Part shown: positions 24,979-33,786 of the stretch, piece after piece
Layout of the letters: each line of letters starts with the position of its first letter
Position numbering within the stretch: the stretch's first letter is position 1
Assembly (NCBI RefSeq): GCF_010686685.1
Contig: NZ_JAAGWD010000004.1
Location: 410,330-474,329 of the forward strand
Direction of reading: 5' to 3'
DNA: 64,000 nt
Origin: Pontibacter burrus
GTDB taxonomy: Bacteria; Bacteroidota; Bacteroidia; Cytophagales; Hymenobacteraceae
Notes under the pieces: model-generated
Database searches by the model: none
What the model saw: only the letters and a program-made list of their open reading frames with translations
What the model was told of the DNA's origin: nothing
Program-made: the position numbers and the translations under genes

Positions 24979-26079
24979 ATGGCTTTAGGGTACAGATTTG
25001 CAGAATATATTCCGCCGGAAGATAGCAAGCCAAGCTTTGAGACACTGCTCAAGTTATTTTTGCAGCTGGTAACGATAAGTTCCGGCGATGTGGCGGAGGC
25101 GCTTTCCTGGCTAAGCTCGCTGGATAAACAATATAACCTGACCAGCGATGAGTACGGCATCGGTGATTTTATTGAGGACCTGAAACGGAAAGGTTACCTG
25201 GACGAAAATCCGCAGGAACGGGGAAGCTTTAGTTTAACGGCCAAAAGTGAACAGGATATTCGGCGCAGTGCGTTGGAAGAGATTTTCGGGAAGCTGAAGA
25301 AAGGCGGGCAAGGCACACATGCCACCCCACACACCGGCATCGGCGACGAGGCCAGTACCGACCGGCGAGAGTACCAGTTTGGCGATGCGCTGGAACAGAT
25401 CTCCATGACTGACTCTATCCGCAACGCGCAGGTAAACCACGGTTTAGGCGAGTTCAGACTGACAGAGCAGGACCTAGAAGTAACCGAGACCGAGCACAAA
25501 ACGCAGGCTTCAACAGTGTTGATGATCGACATATCGCACTCTATGATTTTGTATGGCGAGGACCGCATTACGCCAGCCAAAAAAGTTGCGATGGCACTGG
25601 CCGAACTTGTGAAGCAGAAATACCCGAAAGATACGTTGGACATCATCGTTTTTGGGAATGATGCCTGGCAGATAGAAGTAAAGGACTTACCATACCTGGA
25701 AGTAGGACCGTACCATACCAATACAGTTGCCGGTTTAGAGCTAGCCATGGATATTCTGCGGAAACGAAAAACACCGAACAAGCAGATCTTTATGATCACG
25801 GATGGGAAACCAACCTGCCTTAAAATTGGCCTTAACTACTATAAAAACAGCTTCGGCCTGGACCGCAAAGTAGTAAACAAAACACTGAACCTGGCTGCAC
25901 AATGCCGCCGTCTCAAAATTCCGATCACCACGTTTATGATTGCAACAGACCCTTACCTGCAGCAGTTCGTGGACGAATTTACCAAAGTGAATAACGGCCA
26001 GGCATACTATAGTTCGCTCAAGGGCCTCGGCCACCTGGTATTCCGTGACTATGGCCGCAACCGTAAGAAAAGCTTTTAA
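24979..26079 (+). CDS. VWA domain protein
   Basis: 366 residues. A C-terminal von Willebrand factor A domain from about residue 175 with the MIDAS motif DISHS (TVLMIDISHSMI), the conserved Thr region, and MITDGKP with the third metal-contacting Asp. The N-terminal half is helical and of unknown type. Such proteins work with MoxR/chelatase-type AAA+ ATPases; one is encoded 150 bases downstream on the same strand, giving a ChlD/ChlI-like pair. The client is unknown. A GTTAGAAAGTT tail repeat begins immediately after the stop codon. Confidence 0.87.
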   Translation: MALGYRFAEYIPPEDSKPSFETLLKLFLQLVTISSGDVAEALSWLSSLDKQYNLTSDEYGIGDFIEDLKRKGYLDENPQERGSFSLTAKSEQDIRRSALEEIFGKLKKGGQGTHATPHTGIGDEASTDRREYQFGDALEQISMTDSIRNAQVNHGLGEFRLTEQDLEVTETEHKTQASTVLMIDISHSMILYGEDRITPAKKVAMALAELVKQKYPKDTLDIIVFGNDAWQIEVKDLPYLEVGPYHTNTVAGLELAMDILRKRKTPNKQIFMITDGKPTCLKIGLNYYKNSFGLDRKVVNKTLNLAAQCRRLKIPITTFMIATDPYLQQFVDEFTKVNNGQAYYSSLKGLGHLVFRDYGRNRKKSF

Positions 26080-26153
26080 AGTTAGAAAGTTTGTAAGTTA
26101 AAAAGTTAGAAAGGTATAAAACCTGTTAATCCTCTAATCCTGATTCTGACGAA
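26080..26153 (+). repeat. GTTAGAAAGTT tail plus TCTGAATCAGGATT-type string
   Basis: Directly after the VWA stop TAA: GTTAGAAAGTTTGTAAGTTA and further variants, then an inverted AATCCTCTAATCCTGATTC string. Same element types as at 11097-11180. Confidence 0.7.
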
Positions 26154-26229
26154 TAAACAAACAATTTAACCACCAACCATTTAGCCATTAAAACTGCTTA
26201 CTGATAAGTGTCAACTGATAACTGAAAAA

Positions 26230-27747
26230 ATGGATTATAAAGACATACCAGCCGATAAGCTATTACATATAAAAACACTGGGACAACTGAAGGCAACCGG
26301 TTACGAACCACAATCGGTAAAGCAGGAGCTGCGCCAGAACCTGATCAAAAAGCTACAGAACAAGGAAGATGTTTTTCCGGGCATCTGGGGCTACGAAGAA
26401 ACTGTAATTCCGGACATGCAGCGGGCAATCCTTTCAATGCACCACATTAACCTGCTGGGTTTGCGCGGACAGGCTAAAACCCGTATTGCCCGCCAGATGA
26501 TAGACCTGCTAGATGAGTACATACCCGTTGTGCAAGGCTCTGAACTAAACGATGATCCATTGCAACCGCTCTCACGTCACGCCAAAGACCTGATAGATGA
26601 ACATGGCGACGACACACCCATTACCTGGCTGCACCGCGACGACCGCTATACCGAAAAGCTGGCCACGCCTGATGTATCGGTAGCTGACCTGATCGGCGAT
26701 GCCGACCCGATAAAAGCGGCTACCATGAAGTTACCTTATTCTGATGAACGCGTGATCCACTTCGGGTTGATTCCACGCTCTCACCGCGGCATTTTTGTAA
26801 TTAATGAATTGCCCGACTTACAGGCGAGAATCCAGGTAGCGCTGTTCAATATTCTACAGGAAGGCGATATCCAGATCCGTGGGTTTAAAGTGCGCATGCC
26901 GCTCGATATACAATTTGTGTTCACGGCAAACCCCGAAGACTATACCAACCGTGGTTCTATCGTTACACCACTCAAAGACCGCATCGATTCTCAGATCATC
27001 ACACATTACCCTAAAACGATAGAAGTAGGTAAGAAAATTACCCAGCAAGAGGCGCACATTAAAGACGAGCAGAATAAACTGGTGCAAACCAACGACATCA
27101 TCGGCGATCTGATAGAACAGGTGGCTTTTGAAGCACGCGAGAGTGAGTATGTAGACCCGAAAAGTGGCGTATCAGCGCGTTTAACCATATCTGCTTTCGA
27201 AAATTTGTTGAGCGCTGCCGAGCGTCGTGCGTTACTGAACGGTGAAAACAAAACCTATGTGCGTGTCGCAGATTTCCTGAACACCATTCCATCTGTAACA
27301 GGTAAAGTTGAGCTGGTGTATGAAGGCGAGCAGGAAGGAGCAGGGCATGTGGCGCAGGTGCTGATGGGGAAAGCCATCCGTACACAGTTTCTGAAATACT
27401 TCCCTGACCCGGATAAGGTGAAGAAAAGCAAACAGGCCAATCCTTACAAAACGATAACCGACTGGTTTGGCGATGGCAACACCGTAGATATTCTGAACGA
27501 TGCATCGGCGGCAGACTATAAGAAAGCGCTTAAGAAAGTACCCGGCCTGGAAGAACTGATTGAAGCACACCAGAAAAGCGTGAAAGGTGATGAGAAACTG
27601 TTTATGATGGAATTTGCCCTGCATGGGTTGGCAGAGCACAGCCAGTTAAGCAAAAGCCGACTCAGCACCGGGTTGCAGTTCAAAGACCTGCTCAGTGGTA
27701 TGTTTACGATGCCCAAGTTCGGGGAAGAGGATGAAGACGACTTTTAA
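26230..27747 (+). CDS. MoxR/magnesium-chelatase-type AAA+ ATPase
   Basis: 505 residues. Walker A variant GLRGQAKT at about residues 79-86, as in MoxR proteins (GxxGxAKT). The Walker B region reads IFVINELPDL, with Asn where an Asp is usual. Sensor region FTANPEDYTNRGSIVTPLKDRID follows, then an arginine-finger-rich C-terminal part. It pairs with the VWA gene just upstream, so the two likely act as a remodelling or metal-insertion-like machine on an unknown client. The replaced Asp may reduce ATP hydrolysis. A GTTAGAAAGTT tail and a strong terminator follow the stop. Confidence 0.85.
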   Translation: MDYKDIPADKLLHIKTLGQLKATGYEPQSVKQELRQNLIKKLQNKEDVFPGIWGYEETVIPDMQRAILSMHHINLLGLRGQAKTRIARQMIDLLDEYIPVVQGSELNDDPLQPLSRHAKDLIDEHGDDTPITWLHRDDRYTEKLATPDVSVADLIGDADPIKAATMKLPYSDERVIHFGLIPRSHRGIFVINELPDLQARIQVALFNILQEGDIQIRGFKVRMPLDIQFVFTANPEDYTNRGSIVTPLKDRIDSQIITHYPKTIEVGKKITQQEAHIKDEQNKLVQTNDIIGDLIEQVAFEARESEYVDPKSGVSARLTISAFENLLSAAERRALLNGENKTYVRVADFLNTIPSVTGKVELVYEGEQEGAGHVAQVLMGKAIRTQFLKYFPDPDKVKKSKQANPYKTITDWFGDGNTVDILNDASAADYKKALKKVPGLEELIEAHQKSVKGDEKLFMMEFALHGLAEHSQLSKSRLSTGLQFKDLLSGMFTMPKFGEEDEDDF

Positions 27748-27749
27748 CA

Positions 27750-27778
27750 GTTAGAAAGTTTAGAAGTTAGAAAGTTAG
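27750..27778 (+). repeat. GTTAGAAAGTT tail element after the AAA+ gene
   Basis: CAGTTAGAAAGTTTAGAAGT starts two bases after the stop codon, in the same orientation as the gene. Confidence 0.7.
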
Positions 27779-27818
27779 AAAAGTAAAAGGCAGAGCGAAG
27801 GTTCTGCCTTTTACTTTT
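27779..27818 (+). terminator. Rho-independent terminator after the AAA+ gene
   Basis: Perfect 16-base arms AAAAGTAAAAGGCAGA / TCTGCCTTTTACTTTT with an eight-base loop. Confidence 0.92.
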
Positions 27819-27874
27819 AAAGCATTGTTCCAAATCTCTTAATGTAATTATGTTTGGCTGTAAGAGCCGTTTCT

Positions 27875-28666
27875 CTACTTTTTAATTGCTTTTACAGCAT
27901 ATACCAGTGGTAACTTCCCTTCCAGATCCTTTATGCGGTACTGGCTTCCGGATTCAGTCGTCTCCTGAAAGATGTTGTAGGGAGAATAGTCGTATTCCCG
28001 AAAGAGGCTTAGCTCTAAATTATGCTGCAGAAGCGCTGTTATTACATCGCTAAGTGGATGGTTCCACGTGTAGGAGTCATGCGAGAGAGGTGCATCTTTA
28101 TCTGCATAAGTTCCTTCTTCAGTTTCAACTATAGGCCCTTCGTTAAAATATGAGTAAGTAATTTTCTCCTGTTTATTGTCGTACATCCAGATGAAGGGGT
28201 GAAACTCTACCAGGTAAAATGCACCGCCGGGTTTAAGAAACGTGCTAACTATACTTGCGAAGACTTGCATATCGGGGTGCCAGCCTATTACTCCATAAGA
28301 GCAGAAAACGATGTCAAACTGCTCCGCCAGGTGTTTGTCGAGCTCCAGCACATTGCAGCAGATAAAGCGGGCGTTTAAATCTAGCTCAGCTGCCAGTTCC
28401 TGCGCCTTCGCAATCGCCACATCCGAAAGATCCACGCCGGTTACATCCGCTCCCATTCGCGCCAGCGATAAGGTATCCTGCCCGAAGTGGCACTGCAGGT
28501 GGAGTATTTTCTTGCTCTCTACACTGCCCAACAGTTCAAGCTCAATATCATTAAGAGAACTTCGGCCAGCTTTAAAAGACGCCACATTATAAAAAGCAGA
28601 GTCGACATGTACCTGGGTTCTGGCATTCCATAATGCCTTATTCTGATTAATATAATCTGGTATCAT
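27875..28666 (-). CDS. Class I SAM-dependent methyltransferase
   Basis: 263 residues. The SAM-binding motif I is HLQCHFGQDTLSLARMGADV, followed by TGVDLSDVAIAKAQELA (acidic residue at the end of beta 2) and DIVFCSYGVIGWH. The fold matches type-11 methyltransferases. The substrate is not evident; relatives are annotated as general small-molecule methyltransferases. It stands alone between convergent genes, with no clear promoter motif in the 169-base gap upstream. Confidence 0.88.
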   Translation of the reverse strand: MIPDYINQNKALWNARTQVHVDSAFYNVASFKAGRSSLNDIELELLGSVESKKILHLQCHFGQDTLSLARMGADVTGVDLSDVAIAKAQELAAELDLNARFICCNVLELDKHLAEQFDIVFCSYGVIGWHPDMQVFASIVSTFLKPGGAFYLVEFHPFIWMYDNKQEKITYSYFNEGPIVETEEGTYADKDAPLSHDSYTWNHPLSDVITALLQHNLELSLFREYDYSPYNIFQETTESGSQYRIKDLEGKLPLVYAVKAIKK

Positions 28667-28835
28667 AGTTTTATAGTTTTTGTGAGGCGTTTACACTTAA
28701 GTTACTTATAGTTATCTGCCTTATTTATTAGCTGTAACTATAACCTGCATTCTATCAAAGTCAATATAATGAATAAGTTACGATAGGCCACTAAATGCAG
28801 CAACCTGCGCAGGTAAATTAAAGTAGCCAATACCT

Positions 28836-29579
28836 ATGGAGCATCCTATATCTGTCTGGCCTATACTGTTTCTTGTCCTGATCCATTTTTACGGGAACAG
28901 GTTGCGTTTCCTGGCAGGGGTGCCACGTAGTATCTGGCTGTCCGGAGCGGGAGGCGTGTCAGTGGCTTACGTTTTTCTGCACCTGTTCCCGGAGTTGCAG
29001 GAAGGGCAGGAGCACCTGCAGGAAAATACCTGGTGGGCAACCCGGTTCCTGGAGCATCATGTATACCTGGTGTCGCTTTTCGGGCTGGCCGTGTTTTATG
29101 GGCTGGAGCGCTCAGTAGTATCTATGAAGCGGGTACAGGTTGCCAAAGATAACAAGGAGGACAGTAAGATAGCGCCTACCGGAATTTTCTGGGTACATAT
29201 TGGGTCGTTTGCCATTTATAATGCACTGATCGGGTACATTCTTTTCCAGCGGGAAGAAGGGCCTGTACACGAAATGATACTCTTCTCAATAGCGATGGCC
29301 TTACATTTTCTGGTGAACGACTTTGGCCTTATGGAGCATCACCGGGAAACCTACCGCAAATATGGCCGCTGGATACTGGTACTGTTTCTTGTGCTAGGCT
29401 GGGGAGTAGGTTTTGTGAAAGAAGTGCCCCAGACAGTGGTAATTGTACTGATGGCATTTGTAGGTGGGGGCGTAATTATGAACGTGCTGAAAGAGGAATT
29501 GCCCGAAGAGCGCGAAAGTCGTTACTGGGCCTTCGCGCTCGGGGCTGGGTTATACGCTATTTTACTTTTATCTCTGTAG
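28836..29579 (+). CDS. Multi-pass membrane protein, ZIP-transporter-like
   Basis: 247 residues with about seven hydrophobic segments. Parts resemble ZIP metal transporters: SGAGGVSVAYVFLHLFPELQEG (residue ~37) and VGGGVIMNVLKEELPEERES near the C-terminus, the latter recalling the ZIP GGNLLYVALVEMIPE type of sequence. There is no His-rich loop of usual length. I would call it a possible ZIP relative. Its 3' end overlaps the convergent symporter gene by 23 bases. Confidence 0.7.
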   Translation: MEHPISVWPILFLVLIHFYGNRLRFLAGVPRSIWLSGAGGVSVAYVFLHLFPELQEGQEHLQENTWWATRFLEHHVYLVSLFGLAVFYGLERSVVSMKRVQVAKDNKEDSKIAPTGIFWVHIGSFAIYNALIGYILFQREEGPVHEMILFSIAMALHFLVNDFGLMEHHRETYRKYGRWILVLFLVLGWGVGFVKEVPQTVVIVLMAFVGGGVIMNVLKEELPEERESRYWAFALGAGLYAILLLSL

Positions 29580-30861
29580 GTGGATGCAACTGGCCTTCGG
29601 TTCGGGCTACCATCATGGCCACGGTTGCGTCGCCGGTAATGTTTACGGTAGTGCGCATCATATCCAGCAGGCGGTCGGGCGCAAGTATAAGTGCAATACC
29701 TTCTATCGGGATGCCTGCCTGTTGCAATACAATTACCAGCATAACTATACCGGCACCAGGCACAGCGGCAGCACCTATCGAAGCCAGTGTCGCCGTCATT
29801 ACAATACCCAACTGCGCTGCCAAGTCCAGTTCAATGCCATAGGCCTGGGCTATAAACACCGCAGCTACCGATTGGTAAAGGCTGGTACCGTCCATATTTA
29901 CAGTCGCGCCCAGAGGTAATACAAAGCTGGTAATCTCCTTGTTTATGCCCAGGTTTTTCTCAGCGCACTCCATCGTTGCCGGTAAAGTCGCTGCACTAGA
30001 AGAGGTTGAGAAAGCCAGCATTTGCGCCGGAAATATGCCCTTCAGAAAATGCTTATAGTTAGACTTGCCTATAACAACAACCAATATCGGGTAAACCGCA
30101 AAAATCATTAACAAAAGCCCGATAATGACCACAATGCAGTAGTAGCCCAGCACCATCAGCAACTCTAAGGCAGCGCCCGGGTCGTCGCCGGCAAAATCTA
30201 CCACCAGCCCGGCCAGCAAAGCAAATACGCCATAAGGTGCAACCATCATAATAATGTCTACTATCTTCAGGATAGCAGTATTCACGCCATCAAAAAAAGC
30301 ACTGACGGGCGCAGCCTTATCGGGCGGTATCAGGATGAGGGCAATGCCAAAGAACAGCGCAAAAAAGATAACCTGCAGCATGCTGCCGTTGTTGGTCATG
30401 GCCATAAACAGGTTCTCGGGCACTATATCCACTATAGGTTGCAGGGGGCCTAACTGCTCTACAGCGGCAGCATCACTCGATTTTTCAACGGTAGTAGCAG
30501 CATACTGTTCTTTAAACTCTTCGCGCTTTTGAGGGGAGAAAGCTTTGCCAGGCTCAAATATATTTACCAGCACCAAGCCCAAAACTACAGCCAGAACAGT
30601 TGTTGCCAGGTAGGTAACTATAGTTTTGGTGCCAATGCGGGATAGTTTACTGATGTCACTCAGGCTGGCAATACCGGTTATGAGCGAGGCCAGTACCAAC
30701 GGCACAGCAATCAGTTTTAGCAGGTTAATAAAAATAGTACCGAAAGGACTGATCCAGTCTGCAGTGAACTGATTGAGGCCAAGAGAACTGGACATCATGC
30801 CCCAGCCTACGCCAAGAGCCATACCAATCAGGATCTGCCAATGTAAAGCGAGTTTCTTCAT
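29557..30861 (-). CDS. Dicarboxylate/amino acid:cation symporter (DAACS family)
   Basis: 434 residues with eight to ten membrane segments and the re-entrant motifs of the GltP/DctA family: AFSTSSSAATLPATMECAEK (serine-rich hairpin), LPLGATVNMDGTSLYQSVAAVFIAQ, and DRLLDMMRTTVNITGDATVA at the C-terminus. These bind Na or H and substrates such as glutamate, aspartate or C4-dicarboxylates; the substrate here is unknown. An insertion of about 40 residues between segments 3 and 4 (QKREEFKEQYAATTVEKS) is common in Bacteroidota members. Confidence 0.93.
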   Translation of the reverse strand: MKKLALHWQILIGMALGVGWGMMSSSLGLNQFTADWISPFGTIFINLLKLIAVPLVLASLITGIASLSDISKLSRIGTKTIVTYLATTVLAVVLGLVLVNIFEPGKAFSPQKREEFKEQYAATTVEKSSDAAAVEQLGPLQPIVDIVPENLFMAMTNNGSMLQVIFFALFFGIALILIPPDKAAPVSAFFDGVNTAILKIVDIIMMVAPYGVFALLAGLVVDFAGDDPGAALELLMVLGYYCIVVIIGLLLMIFAVYPILVVVIGKSNYKHFLKGIFPAQMLAFSTSSSAATLPATMECAEKNLGINKEITSFVLPLGATVNMDGTSLYQSVAAVFIAQAYGIELDLAAQLGIVMTATLASIGAAAVPGAGIVMLVIVLQQAGIPIEGIALILAPDRLLDMMRTTVNITGDATVAMMVARTEGQLHPPTEIKVK

Positions 30862-31082
30862 GAATTTGTTTGTAAGCCTGCTGGCTGTTATGCAACCATA
30901 TTATTTGCCTCAGAGAGAAGGATGTTTCTGCTAACGAGGGATTAGCAGAAACAGGAGCCCTTGTAAAACACTGGGCTGCTTTATTTCTAAATTAAAAATA
31001 AATACTGGCTAGGACTCGGTTTTGTTAGAAAGTTTAAACTATAGCTTTATATAATATAGGTACTACGCTATAGTTCAGGCAA

Positions 31083-31113
31083 AAAAAAAGCCGCTCCTGT
31101 GCGGGGCGGCTTC
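31083..31113 (-). terminator. Terminator after the cyclophilin gene
   Basis: On the minus strand: AAGCCGCCCC / GGAGCGGCTT with one mismatch, followed by nine T. The gap 30862-31082 shows a CTATAG core but nothing else. Confidence 0.87.
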
Positions 31114-31134
31114 TATAGTTAGGTAACGCAGTGT

Positions 31135-31593
31135 TTATTCTTCGTTCACCACAATCTTCTCGATACGGTCGTTTGCGCGGATCTGGTCGATCACATCCAG
31201 GCCTTCTACCACTTTGCCGAAGCAGGTGTGGTTACGATCCAGGTGCGCTGTGTTTTTACGGCTGTGGCAGATAAAGAACTGAGAGCCGCCAGTGTTTCGT
31301 CCGGCATGAGCCATGCTCAGCACGCCACGGTCGTGGTACTGGTTTTCGCCATTCAGTTCGCAGTCAATTTTATAACCCGGGCCACCAGTGCCTGGTATCC
31401 CTTTTGCGCCATCGCGGGTATTAGGGCAGCCGCCCTGAATCACGAAATCAGGAAGGACACGGTGGAAAGTAAGTCCATCGTAAAAGCCATCCTGAGCCAG
31501 TTTTACAAAATTATCTACTGTTTTAGGAGCATCTTTCTCGTAAAACTCAACTTTCATTATCCCTTTAGCTGTATGGATTTCTGCAGTTCTCAT
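31135..31593 (-). CDS. Peptidyl-prolyl cis-trans isomerase, cyclophilin type
   Basis: 152 residues, one cyclophilin domain and no signal peptide, so cytoplasmic. It catalyses proline isomerisation during folding. Motifs: [15 protein letters not shown] (active-site Arg and Phe), [29 protein letters not shown] with Gln and Phe of the binding pocket, and [15 protein letters not shown]. The start [18 protein letters not shown] is normal. A promoter element TACTTTTG lies upstream on the minus strand at 31633-31640. Confidence 0.95.
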   Translation of the reverse strand: MRTAEIHTAKGIMKVEFYEKDAPKTVDNFVKLAQDGFYDGLTFHRVLPDFVIQGGCPNTRDGAKGIPGTGGPGYKIDCELNGENQYHDRGVLSMAHAGRNTGGSQFFICHSRKNTAHLDRNHTCFGKVVEGLDVIDQIRANDRIEKIVVNEE

Positions 31594-31632
31594 GTATAGT
31601 TCTGGTTAATCTTCAACATCAATTATAGATAA

Positions 31633-31640
31633 CAAAAGTA
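31633..31640 (-). promoter_or_regulatory. Putative -7 promoter element of the cyclophilin gene
   Basis: Minus strand TACTTTTG matches TAnnTTTG, 39 bases before the start codon. Confidence 0.5.
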
Positions 31641-31720
31641 AGCAATTTATAGTTTATGATAATGATAATGTGGCAATAAAGCCGGCATTTCCTGAAGATG
31701 CGCCCTTACCCTAACGCTTT

Positions 31721-32347
31721 ATGAAAACAAAACAGGTTATAAACTATATGCTGGCGCTGGCGCTGATAGTACTGGCGGGAGGTTGTGGTACAGATGCCAG
31801 CCACGACCAATTGCAGCAACGTAATTCGGTTTCGGCCTCTGATACCCAGGAGGCTGCCAAGCAACTGATTTCCGGAAACAGCCAAACGTTACAAAAAACT
31901 GCGGATGCAGGCTCTTCCAGAACAATACCACAAAACACACGCTATAACCGCGAACTTTCCACTTTTTACAAAGCTGTTCAGAAAGCCGGGATGGTGCAAG
32001 TGCTGAGCAATACAGGCCCCTACACAGTGTTTGCACCCACCAACGCAGCGTTCGATTCCCTGCCAGCCAATACAATGCAGGAGCTTCTAAAACCAGCCAA
32101 CAAAGCAGAGCTTACCGCGTTGGTTAACAGCCATATAGTTGCAGGTAAAGTAGATGCATCGGCACTGCAGGAGGGGTCAACTATAAAAACGCTTGGCAAC
32201 CAGCAGTTACAGGTAACAAAGGAACAAAACAAGGTGATGATTAACGGCGCCGAAGTAACGGATGCCGATATGATGAGCAAGAATGGGGTGATCCATGTGG
32301 TAAACAAAGTGCTGTTACCCGAAGCCAAAGAAGTTATAGCGCAATAA
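31721..32347 (+). CDS. Fasciclin domain lipoprotein
   Basis: 208 residues. Lipoprotein signal with Cys at about residue 22 (LIVLAGGCGTDAS). After a ~55-residue polar linker comes one fasciclin (FAS1) domain: FYKAVQKAGMVQVLSNTGPYTVFAPTNAAFDSL, VNSHIVAGKVDAS, and the end motif NGVIHVVNKVLLP. FAS1 domains mediate adhesion or binding at the cell surface. No partner gene is obvious. Confidence 0.93.
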   Translation: MKTKQVINYMLALALIVLAGGCGTDASHDQLQQRNSVSASDTQEAAKQLISGNSQTLQKTADAGSSRTIPQNTRYNRELSTFYKAVQKAGMVQVLSNTGPYTVFAPTNAAFDSLPANTMQELLKPANKAELTALVNSHIVAGKVDASALQEGSTIKTLGNQQLQVTKEQNKVMINGAEVTDADMMSKNGVIHVVNKVLLPEAKEVIAQ

Positions 32348-32391
32348 GTTAAACTATAGCCGGCACGTATTTATCTGCCGCTGCTATAGTT

Positions 32392-33093
32392 TCAGAAGGG
32401 ATTAGTGGCCCATACAGCAAGCTCCGGTATAAAACCGCGGTTATCCATCTCCAGAGCACTTTTAATGGCCCATGCAATTTCCTGGCCACGCAGTTTGTTG
32501 GGCTCTGTGCGCCGCTCTTCCCGTTCTTCCCGGCCAAAGGCAGTAGTTACTTCGCTGGGGTTAATTAACATAACCCGTACATTGTACCGGCGCAGCTCCA
32601 TCTGCCAGCTCTGCGTCATGCTGCGCAGCGCTGCCTTAGACGATGCGTAAACCGTGCCGCCCTCATAACTTTTGGTTGCTGCCGTAGAGCCGATATTAAT
32701 GATATGTCCGTGCCGTTGCTTTTTAAAGATCCGTGCCGCGCCTGCTGCCATCATAGCTGCGCCAAAAACATTTACCCGGTAAATTTTTTCAAAGTCTTCC
32801 AGCGTAACCTCATCTAACGGCTTATGAAGGCCAATTCCCGCATTATTGATCAGTACATCCAACCGACCGAACTCATTCATGAAGGTAGTAAAGGTATGCC
32901 TGATGTCACCGGGGTCGGCGACATCGGCGGTGATAGGGAATGCCCCCAGCGCGCGGGCTGCACGTTGTGTGCGGTTTTCGTCCCTGCCAGTTATGGCTAA
33001 ATTGGCTCCGTATTTTATAAGTAGTTCTGCAGTGGCATGGCCAATTCCTAAGGTGCCACCGGTTATCAGAATGTTCGCGTTATCCAGTTTCAT
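32392..33093 (-). CDS. Short-chain dehydrogenase/reductase
   Basis: 233 residues from MKLDNANILITGG (ATG at 33093); the longer open frame upstream adds nothing family-like. The nucleotide-binding motif TGGTLGIGHA, NNAGIG, and catalytic Ser-Tyr-Lys as INIGSTAATKSYEGGTVYASSKAAL are complete. NADP preference is suggested by TGRDENR after the second strand. It resembles DltE-like or YdfG-like reductases, substrate unknown. Adjacent genes are unrelated and on the opposite strand. Confidence 0.87.
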   Translation of the reverse strand: MKLDNANILITGGTLGIGHATAELLIKYGANLAITGRDENRTQRAARALGAFPITADVADPGDIRHTFTTFMNEFGRLDVLINNAGIGLHKPLDEVTLEDFEKIYRVNVFGAAMMAAGAARIFKKQRHGHIINIGSTAATKSYEGGTVYASSKAALRSMTQSWQMELRRYNVRVMLINPSEVTTAFGREEREERRTEPNKLRGQEIAWAIKSALEMDNRGFIPELAVWATNPF

Positions 33094-33307
33094 TGTCACA
33101 GTGGTTATGTATCTGAAATATAAATTGTTAACGTTAAGGCGAAATGTTAGGATGAGGTGCATGACTATAGCCCGACTACTTTACGCATAAAATAAATAGA
33201 AAAGGGCCTAAACTAAATGAGTAGTTGAGCTGTAAAGGAATCCGGCTGTTGACCATAATTCGTTATATTACGCCTCTGTTTTTTCTTACAATATCTTATC
33301 AGCTCAA

Positions 33308-33733
33308 ATGATTCTGCATAAAGATGGCCTTTTCATATTAGATTATGATGTAGCCTCCGACATTCTGGTAGTTAAATGGTTTGCAAGCGATACCGCTACA
33401 AGCCCTGAGTTAAGTTATACCATGCAGATTCTGGTGGAAAAGGTCCGCAGTTATGATATTAAAAGACTACTGATAGATGCCCGTGAAGATGTAGTCGCTG
33501 TATCGGATGAGGAATATGTAGAGCTTAATGTGAGTTTTGCTAAGAACCTGGTCAGTACCCGCCTTGAAAGGGTGGCACGTTTAGGCACTACTAATATAAA
33601 CCGCGAGAATTTTGTGAAAGAGCTTGTGGCGGACTTGCAGACATTACCAGAAACCCATATAGTTTATAAGGAATTCAATGATCAGGCAACTGCAAAAGAA
33701 TGGCTGCAGGATAGCAATAGGCGCGACTCCTGA
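33308..33733 (+). CDS. Hypothetical protein, SpoIIAA/STAS-like
   Basis: 141 residues. Alternating beta/alpha pattern: FILDYDVASDILVVKWF, LVEKVRSYDIKRLLIDAREDV, FAKNLVSTRLERVARLG, and HIVYKEFNDQATAKEWLQ at the end. The last motif (xxxF.d...A..WL) is typical of SpoIIAA-like/STAS-related proteins found in Bacteroidota. No catalytic residues are evident. Possibly a small ligand- or protein-binding regulator. The fold assignment is an impression from the pattern. Confidence 0.65.
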   Translation: MILHKDGLFILDYDVASDILVVKWFASDTATSPELSYTMQILVEKVRSYDIKRLLIDAREDVVAVSDEEYVELNVSFAKNLVSTRLERVARLGTTNINRENFVKELVADLQTLPETHIVYKEFNDQATAKEWLQDSNRRDS

Positions 33734-33786
33734 ACTCTGCTTCTTTACTTTCTGACTTATACTTTTCTAACCTTTTATCATCTAAA

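Noticed and set aside
25194..25799. 201-residue minus-strand frame inside the VWA gene
   Set aside because: The VWA gene shows clear MIDAS motifs; the opposite frame is Ser/Cys-rich and featureless.
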